10,388 nt of DNA from SZUA-217 sp034658975. Its GTDB lineage: Bacteria; Actinomycetota; Acidimicrobiia; Spongiisociales; ZC4RG35. Below, piece by piece: positions 6,385-10,388 of the stretch. Within the stretch, counting starts at the first letter, position 1, and the number at the start of each line of letters is the position of its first letter. The translations under genes were made by a program, and so were the position numbers. Under the pieces are notes generated by a model. It was not told the origin of the DNA. It made no database searches and worked only from the letters and a program-made list of their open reading frames with translations. The stretch lies in the NCBI GenBank assembly GCA_034658975.1, contig JAYEGJ010000078.1, forward strand, positions 1 through 10,388, written 5' to 3'.

Positions 6385-7019
6385 GTCAGCTACCCCATGT
6401 CGTTTGGGATATGGGTGGGATCCTCTACCGATATTTCACCGAACTCATGCTCGACGTGGGGGAGGAACGCGGCTGGCCTCTCGAGCGAATCCCCCTCGGA
6501 CCGACGGGAAGGCTCGCGGACGCCGACTATCAGAGCATGCTCGATGGCGGCCTCGACGAGCCGGACTACGTGACGGTCGTCCGGGCCCGTCTCGAAGCGG
6601 AGGGGATCGACTTCGATCCTCCAAGGGAGTTGGACTGGCTCGGAGAGACGAGGACGGAGACCTGGTTGGCCATCGAGGAGATCGACCGGCGGCGGCATCG
6701 TCAGGCTCTGCTCACCAACGACGCTTCCCGGTGGCTCGGCGAGAACTGGTGGGAGACCTGGGAACGCGGCGAGGTGTTCGACTCCATCATCGATTCCGTC
6801 ACCGTCGGGGCACGCAAGCCCGCTCCCGAGCCCTACCTGGCCACTGCCGCCGCCCTCGGGGTGTCACCGACCGAGTGCCTGTTCGTCGACGACCTTCCGG
6901 TGAACTGCCGGGGCGCCGAGGCGGTGGGGATGCAAAGCCACCCCTTCGTCATCGCCGACTCCCAGGGCTCTCTCGACGCCCTCCTCACCCGGTTGGCTCT
7001 GGGAACCTCAGGTAGTTAG
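6381..7019 (+). CDS. HAD-superfamily hydrolase
   Basis: A haloacid dehalogenase-like hydrolase of 212 residues, probably a phosphatase. Motif I is WDMGGIL, with nucleophile D10 but Gly where the usual acid/base Asp stands two residues later. This DxGG/DxGN form is known in the YihX-like and epoxide-hydrolase-N-like HAD group. Motif II is T112 (LLTND), motif III K146 (ARKPAPEPY) and motif IV D170/D171 (FVDDLPVN). The segment between motifs I and II, about residues 20-90, is a helical cap (class C1). The start is GTG at 6381, overlapping the Rieske stop as GTGA and preceded by GAGAGGG; an in-frame ATG at 6366 is less likely. The substrate is unknown. Its place as the last gene of the operon is consistent with repair or housekeeping of a pathway by-product, but nothing in the sequence shows this. 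Confidence 0.82.
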   Translation: MSQLPHVVWDMGGILYRYFTELMLDVGEERGWPLERIPLGPTGRLADADYQSMLDGGLDEPDYVTVVRARLEAEGIDFDPPRELDWLGETRTETWLAIEEIDRRRHRQALLTNDASRWLGENWWETWERGEVFDSIIDSVTVGARKPAPEPYLATAAALGVSPTECLFVDDLPVNCRGAEAVGMQSHPFVIADSQGSLDALLTRLALGTSGS

Positions 7020-7038
7020 ACCCATATCCGGGGCTAAC
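7015..7038 (+). terminator. weak hairpin at the end of the catabolic operon
   Basis: GTTAG (7015-7019) pairs with CTAAC (7034-7038). After one A/G mismatch, CCC (7021-7023) pairs with GGG (7030-7032) around a 6-nt loop. The hairpin includes the stop codon of the HAD gene. No T-run follows, so it is not a canonical intrinsic terminator. Its position at the operon end is the main support. Confidence 0.35.
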
Positions 7039-7079
7039 AGCCTCGAGAAAAGCGTCACTCCGACGGAACGCCTATCGCA

Positions 7080-7107
7080 TTGACATCTATCGATACGACC
7101 CGATACT
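7080..7107 (+). promoter_or_regulatory. probable promoter of arsM
   Basis: A perfect -35 box TTGACA (7080-7085) is followed after 16 bp by GATACT (7102-7107), a 4/6 match to the -10 consensus; TACTAT at 7104 (18-bp spacer) is an alternative. Transcription would start near 7114 and give a leader of about 33 nt before the ATG at 7147. Most of the core promoter lies inside the large inverted repeat. Confidence 0.6.
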
Positions 7108-7125
7108 ATCGTATCGATAGATGTC
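7082..7125 (+). promoter_or_regulatory. 44-bp inverted repeat, probable ArsR/SmtB-type operator
   Basis: GACATCTATCGATACGA (7082-7098) is followed by a 10-bp spacer and its perfect reverse complement (7109-7125). Each arm contains the self-palindrome TATCGATA (7088-7095 and 7112-7119, centres 24 bp apart), and a smaller palindrome CGATACTATCG (7101-7111) lies between them. The repeat covers the end of the -35 box, the spacer and the -10 region. A bound dimeric repressor would therefore block RNA polymerase. Only about half of the repeat would be transcribed, which argues for a DNA operator rather than an RNA hairpin. Because arsM follows, an arsenite-responsive ArsR-family repressor is the likely ligand; no arsR is in the window. 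Confidence 0.65.
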
Positions 7126-7134
7126 GATATATGC

Positions 7135-7140
7135 GGAGGT
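7135..7140 (+). promoter_or_regulatory. ribosome binding site of arsM
   Basis: GGAGGT, 6 nt before the ATG at 7147, fixes the arsM start. Confidence 0.7.
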
Positions 7141-7146
7141 ATCCGG

Positions 7147-7890
7147 ATGACCGAGTCCACTGTCGAATTACGTGAGAAGGTGCGAGAGCGTTATGCCGAC
7201 GCCGCCCTGAGCGTTGAGTCCTCGTGCTGTGGGTCCGAGGCAGTCGAATCGACAGAGTCCGGCGATTTCGGGACGTGGCTCTACGAGGCTGGCCAGCTAT
7301 CCGACATCCCGGACGGGGCGGCCCTGGCATCTCTCGGGTGTGGCAATCCGACTGCGGTAGCGGAGTTGATGCCCGGAGAGACTGTTCTCGACCTCGGGTC
7401 TGGAGCCGGCATCGACGTGCTGTTATCGGCCAAGCGTGTTGGCCCAACTGGCTTCGCGTACGGGCTCGACATGACCGACGAGATGCTCGATCTGGCTCAC
7501 AAGCATCAGGCCGAAGCCGGTGTCACCAACGTCGAGTTCCGCAAGGGTGTCATCGAGGAGATTCCCCTCGACGACAGTGTGGTCGACGTCGTGATCTCCA
7601 ATTGCGTCATCAACCTGTCTGCCGACAAGACTTCCGTCTTCTCGGAGATGCATCGTGTCCTCAAGTCGGGTGGCCGCATCGGGATCTCCGACGTGGTGGC
7701 CGACAACGATCTCTCGGAGCCCGACCGTCTCGAGCGGGGGAGCTGGGTCGGGTGCATCGCCGGGGCCCTCAGCTTCGCCGAGTACGAGTCGGGACTCGCT
7801 GGCGCCGGCTTCACGGATATCTCGGTCGAGTCCACCCACAGCGTCGCCAACGGGCTGCACTCGGCGATCATCAAGGCCATCAGGCGGTAG
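7147..7890 (+). CDS. arsM: arsenite S-adenosylmethionine methyltransferase
   Basis: ArsM transfers methyl groups from S-adenosylmethionine to trivalent arsenic, forming methylated species that can leave the cell. The 247-residue protein has an N-terminal C27-C28-G motif, C65 in SLGCGNP, the SAM-binding motif VLDLGSGAGID (80-90), and GLDMTDEML at the acidic end of the second strand. C153 in NCVINLSADK and C203 in WVGCIAGAL are 50 residues apart, like the essential C174/C224 pair of algal ArsM. C65 is probably equivalent to algal C72. The full set of As(III)-binding cysteines makes this active in principle. The gene is alone, with its own promoter, operator and Shine-Dalgarno site, and no arsR, arsenite pump or reductase beside it. 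It converges on the downstream protease gene with 4 nt between stops. Confidence 0.93.
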   Translation: MTESTVELREKVRERYADAALSVESSCCGSEAVESTESGDFGTWLYEAGQLSDIPDGAALASLGCGNPTAVAELMPGETVLDLGSGAGIDVLLSAKRVGPTGFAYGLDMTDEMLDLAHKHQAEAGVTNVEFRKGVIEEIPLDDSVVDVVISNCVINLSADKTSVFSEMHRVLKSGGRIGISDVVADNDLSEPDRLERGSWVGCIAGALSFAEYESGLAGAGFTDISVESTHSVANGLHSAIIKAIRR

Positions 7891-7894
7891 AGGT

Positions 7895-8638
7895 TCAGGC
7901 CGCCCCTTCGAGAATCTCCGGTGGCAAGAGCAGCACGAAGGCGGCGAGCAGATTCCATCCCGAATGAAGGAAGATCGCCGGTCCCAACCGTTTCGTGCGG
8001 AGGGTGACCCAGGCCAGGATCAGGCCGAGTATGAAGATTGGAGGCAGGACGACTACCGCCGACGCCAGCAGTCTGTCTGTGTCGAGACCGAGGATGTGTA
8101 CCGCCGAGAAGATCGCTGCCGTGGCGACCATCACGAACGTCTTGGATCGATGCTCGAAGGTGCGCAGCAAGACCCCGCGGAAGACGATCTCCTCGGTGAC
8201 CGGCGCCAGGACGACGGCAGCGAGGATCAGGCTGAGCCGAATCAGCATCGAGGCGTCGGCATCGGCAAGTATCTCGGCCACATCTTGCGGCGGCTGCCCG
8301 TCGGGGAAGAGCCATTGGGTCAGCGGGAGGAAGGCGAGGGCCATCACGAACTGAAGTGCCAGCCCAATCCCGATGTAGAAGATGTCTCCGGCTTCGATCG
8401 AGAAGCCGAGATCACCATCTTCCTTTCGGCGCTTGATGAGCCAAAGCACTCCGAGATTGCCGATGTACTGGCCGGCCAGAGCGAGGACGAAGGCGATGTC
8501 GTTGCTTTCGAAGAGGAGTCCGATGGCGAAGAACACCCCGGTTCCGACGAAGCCGCCGAGCCAGATGAGGATGAAATCGACGAACGTCCAGGCTTTGACC
8601 ACCGGCGGGGAGACTACATGTGACCTGTTCCTGCGCAC
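7895..8638 (-). CDS. CPBP-family (CAAX protease-like) intramembrane metalloprotease
   Basis: A polytopic membrane protein of about 247 residues with the three CPBP (Abi/CAAX-like, Rce1-type) motifs. These are E149-E150 and R154 in TEEIVFRG, H181 in IFSAVH, and H225/N229 in HSGWN. The glutamates and histidines are expected to bind and activate catalytic zinc-site water inside the membrane. About six or seven hydrophobic segments are visible (near residues 19-43, 48-68, 86-111, 132-148, 167-183, 192-213, 218-240). The start is uncertain: GTG at 8638 is chosen because it is the longest sensible start not reading into the divergent guaB3 gene. GTG at 8602 is an alternative, and neither has a Shine-Dalgarno site, so the mRNA may be leaderless. 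The substrate is unknown; family members process prenylated proteins or peptides, or take part in bacteriocin immunity. Confidence 0.85.
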   Translation of the reverse strand: MRRNRSHVVSPPVVKAWTFVDFILIWLGGFVGTGVFFAIGLLFESNDIAFVLALAGQYIGNLGVLWLIKRRKEDGDLGFSIEAGDIFYIGIGLALQFVMALAFLPLTQWLFPDGQPPQDVAEILADADASMLIRLSLILAAVVLAPVTEEIVFRGVLLRTFEHRSKTFVMVATAAIFSAVHILGLDTDRLLASAVVVLPPIFILGLILAWVTLRTKRLGPAIFLHSGWNLLAAFVLLLPPEILEGAA

Positions 8639-8647
8639 TGTTACGCT
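8620..8647 (+). promoter_or_regulatory. possible promoter of guaB3-guaA
   Basis: GTGACC (8620-8625) as -35, a 16-bp spacer and TACGCT (8642-8647) as -10, with TG one base before the -10 (extended form). It would start transcription near 8654, 18 nt before the guaB3 ATG. The site overlaps the 5' end of the divergent protease gene, so the two transcripts may interfere. Support is by motif only. Confidence 0.4.
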
Positions 8648-8660
8648 GCGGCAAAGCGCT

Positions 8661-8666
8661 GGAGGA
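8661..8666 (+). promoter_or_regulatory. ribosome binding site of guaB3
   Basis: GGAGGA, 5 nt before the ATG at 8672, supports that start. Confidence 0.65.
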
Positions 8667-8671
8667 TCTTC

Positions 8672-9829
8672 ATGGAAATCGATATTGGCATTGGTAAATC
8701 CGGTCGTCAGGCCTACGGCTTCGACGACATCGCAATCGTCCCATCCAGACGAACTCGGGACCCTGACGACGTAGACATCTCCTGGCAGCTCGACGCTTTC
8801 AAGTTCGACCTCCCGATGATGGGATCGGCGATGGACTCGGCCATCAGCCCTGCAACGGCCATCAGGATCGGTCAATTGGGCGGTCTCGCCGTGCTCAATC
8901 TCGAGGGCCTATGGACTCGCTACGAGGACCCGGAGCCGTATTTCGAGGAGATTTCTGAACTCGACAACGAGAAGGCCACTCTGCGGATGCAGGAGATCTA
9001 TCTCGAGCCGGTACAGCCTGATCTGATCGGTCAGCGAGTTGCCGAGATGAAGTCGGCGGGCATCGTCACAGCAGCAAGCCTCACGCCGCAGCGTGTCTCG
9101 AAATGGGCTCCGCATGCCTTCGAGGGCGGACTCGACGTCCTGGTCATCCAGGGAACCGTGGTTTCGGCCGAGCATGTGTCGAGCCGGGAGGAGCCCCTCA
9201 ATCTCAAGGAGTACATCGCCAACTGCGAGGTGCCCGTGATCGTGGGAGGCTGCGCCAGCTACTCAACAGCCCTCCATCTGATGCGAACCGGCGCCGTGGG
9301 CGTCCTGGTCGGGGTCGGTCCGGGTGCCGCTTGCACGACCCGCGGTGTTCTCGGCGTCGGAGTGCCCCAGGCGACCGCTATTGCCGATGCGGCCGGAGCA
9401 CGGATCCGCTACCTCGACGAGACCGGTCGTTACGTTCATGTGATCGCCGATGGTGGGATGAGAACCGGCGGAGACGTCGCCAAGGCAATCGCCTGTGGTG
9501 CCGACTCGGTCATGATCGGCTCACCCCTCGCCTCGGCCACAGAGGCTCCCGGCAGGGGTCATCACTGGGGAATGGCAACGTTCCACCCGACCCTTCCTCG
9601 CGGTGCCAGGGTCAAGACCGGCGATCGGGGAACCCTCGAAGAGATCCTTGTCGGTCCGGCTCATGAGAACGACGGCAAGCTCAACCTGTTTGGGGCGCTT
9701 CAGGTGTCCATGGCGACCACCGGATACTCCGACGTCAAGGAATTCCAGAAGGCAGAGGTGATGATCGCCCCGTCGCTCCAAACGGAAGGCAAATCGTTGC
9801 AACGCTCTCAGCAGGTCGGGATGGGATGA
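8672..9829 (+). CDS. guaB3: GuaB3-family IMP dehydrogenase-related protein
   Basis: A TIM-barrel protein of the IMP dehydrogenase/GMP reductase superfamily, 385 residues. It lacks the roughly 120-residue CBS pair of canonical GuaB, as expected for the GuaB3 subfamily common in actinobacteria. Subfamily signatures are the N-terminal AYGFDDIAIVPSRRTRDPDDVD, MGSAMDS, and AVLNLEGLWTRYEDPEP. The nucleotide-binding loop GPGAACTTRGVLG carries the catalytic C221, followed by a phosphate-binding segment (VIADGGMRTGGDVAKAI, then ADSVMIGSPLA). Chemistry at C221 would be NAD(P)-dependent interconversion around XMP/IMP/GMP. The direction is not readable from the sequence, but the downstream guaA, overlapping by 4 bp (ATGA), places it in guanine nucleotide synthesis or balance. 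The ATG at 8672 has a good Shine-Dalgarno site. Confidence 0.92.
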   Translation: MEIDIGIGKSGRQAYGFDDIAIVPSRRTRDPDDVDISWQLDAFKFDLPMMGSAMDSAISPATAIRIGQLGGLAVLNLEGLWTRYEDPEPYFEEISELDNEKATLRMQEIYLEPVQPDLIGQRVAEMKSAGIVTAASLTPQRVSKWAPHAFEGGLDVLVIQGTVVSAEHVSSREEPLNLKEYIANCEVPVIVGGCASYSTALHLMRTGAVGVLVGVGPGAACTTRGVLGVGVPQATAIADAAGARIRYLDETGRYVHVIADGGMRTGGDVAKAIACGADSVMIGSPLASATEAPGRGHHWGMATFHPTLPRGARVKTGDRGTLEEILVGPAHENDGKLNLFGALQVSMATTGYSDVKEFQKAEVMIAPSLQTEGKSLQRSQQVGMG

Positions 9830-10388
9830 CGGCCGAACGCGAGCCGACCATCCTGGTCGTCGACTTCGGTGCCCAGTACGCACAACTCATCGCTCGTCGT
9901 GTGCGCGAGTCCCATGTCCACTCAGAGATCGTCGCTCGGGATATCACCGCGGCCGAGATCAGGGAGCGCCGGCCGATCGGCCTTATCCTCTCCGGCGGCC
10001 CCGCGTCGGTTCACGCCGAGGACGCCTACCGGATGGATCCCGAGATCATCGATGCGGGCGTCCCGATCCTCGGTATCTGCTACGGCCATCAGCTCCTGGC
10101 CGACCTGGCCGGAGGTGAGGTGGCCCATACCGGCAACGCCGAGTTCGGGAGCACGGCATTGGAGGTGACCGGTGACTCGGTTCTCTTGCGTGATCTTCCT
10201 GCCTCCCAGTCGGTTTGGATGTCCCACAACGATGAGGTGACAAGCGTCCCCGACGGCTTTGCCTGCGTGGCCTCGACCGACGGTGCATCGGTTGCGGCGA
10301 TGGAGAACCGGGAGCGTGGCCTGTACGGCGTGCAGTTCCATCCTGAGGTGGCACATACGCCTCGGGGCTCCGAGATCCTCAAGCACTT
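9826..10388 (+). CDS. guaA: GMP synthase, N-terminal glutamine amidotransferase domain (partial)
   Basis: This frame begins at ATG 9826, overlapping the guaB3 stop as ATGA, and is still open at the window end (187 full codons). GuaA aminates XMP to GMP using glutamine and ATP. The visible part is the class I amidotransferase domain: ILVVDFGAQYAQLIARRVRE at residues 9-28, LSGGPASV, the nucleophile C85 in GICYGHQ, and H172 and E174 of the triad in GVQFHPE. These, and the FGAQY motif typical of GuaA, rule out other amidotransferases such as TrpG or CarA with good confidence. The usual SHGD motif reads SHND here (133-136), a small deviation. The ATP-pyrophosphatase and dimerisation domains lie beyond the window. 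Confidence 0.95.
   Translation, partial: MTAEREPTILVVDFGAQYAQLIARRVRESHVHSEIVARDITAAEIRERRPIGLILSGGPASVHAEDAYRMDPEIIDAGVPILGICYGHQLLADLAGGEVAHTGNAEFGSTALEVTGDSVLLRDLPASQSVWMSHNDEVTSVPDGFACVASTDGASVAAMENRERGLYGVQFHPEVAHTPRGSEILKH

Noticed and set aside
7082..7125. RNA hairpin, riboswitch or attenuator reading of the arsM palindrome
   Set aside because: The predicted transcription start is near 7114, inside the right arm, so the full hairpin would not be transcribed; a DNA operator explains it better.
7082..7125. Terminal inverted repeats of a mobile element, or a recombination site
   Set aside because: The repeat is a single local palindrome in a promoter, with no transposase, integrase or matching distant copy in the window.
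7883..7904. GGCGG/CCGCC inverted repeat between the convergent ends of arsM and the protease gene
   Set aside because: Only a 5-bp stem with a 12-nt loop and no T-run on either strand; too weak to call a bidirectional terminator in GC-rich DNA.
7655..8623. Long plus-strand frame across the end of arsM and the protease gene
   Set aside because: Low-complexity Ser/Arg/Glu/Asp-rich translation; both real genes it overlaps have clear motifs in other frames.

Overview
The window is high-GC bacterial DNA, tightly packed and with frequent GTG starts. The GuaB3-type IMP dehydrogenase relative beside guaA, together with the codon and start use, suggests an actinobacterium, possibly an uncultured or environmental lineage. 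That placement is an inference from gene content only. No mobile element, tRNA, rRNA or CRISPR array was seen.

Positions 1-7019 hold nine plus-strand genes that read as one operon, with 4-bp GTGA overlaps or gaps of 2-21 bp. It encodes the lower part of a catechol-type meta-cleavage pathway: a 2-hydroxypenta-2,4-dienoate hydratase, acetylating acetaldehyde dehydrogenase, 4-hydroxy-2-oxovalerate aldolase, two further hydratase/decarboxylase paralogues (at least one probably the 4-oxalocrotonate decarboxylase), 4-oxalocrotonate tautomerase, and a 2-hydroxymuconate (or 2-aminomuconate) semialdehyde dehydrogenase. Together these would take a muconate semialdehyde through 4-oxalocrotonate, 2-hydroxypentadienoate and 4-hydroxy-2-oxovalerate to pyruvate and acetyl-CoA. 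The ring-cleaving dioxygenase is not in the window and may lie upstream, where the tail of another reading frame enters. The operon ends with two genes that are not core pathway members, a Rieske ferredoxin and a HAD-family hydrolase.

Positions 7020-7146 are a regulatory gap. A TTGACA promoter is overlaid by a 44-bp inverted repeat with 17-bp perfect arms, inside a cluster of TATCG/CGATA half-sites. It precedes arsM, an arsenite S-adenosylmethionine methyltransferase, and looks like an operator for an ArsR/SmtB-type repressor encoded elsewhere.

Positions 7895-8638 on the minus strand carry a CPBP (CAAX-protease-like) membrane protease, convergent with arsM. Divergent from it, guaB3 starts at 8672 and overlaps guaA by 4 bp. 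guaA is cut by the window end within or just after its glutamine amidotransferase domain.

Nothing here is clearly a wholly new system. The points most worth a second look are the arsM operator, the three paralogous hydratase/decarboxylase genes in one operon (one with an altered metal-ligand residue), and the Rieske and HAD genes coupled to a meta-cleavage pathway.
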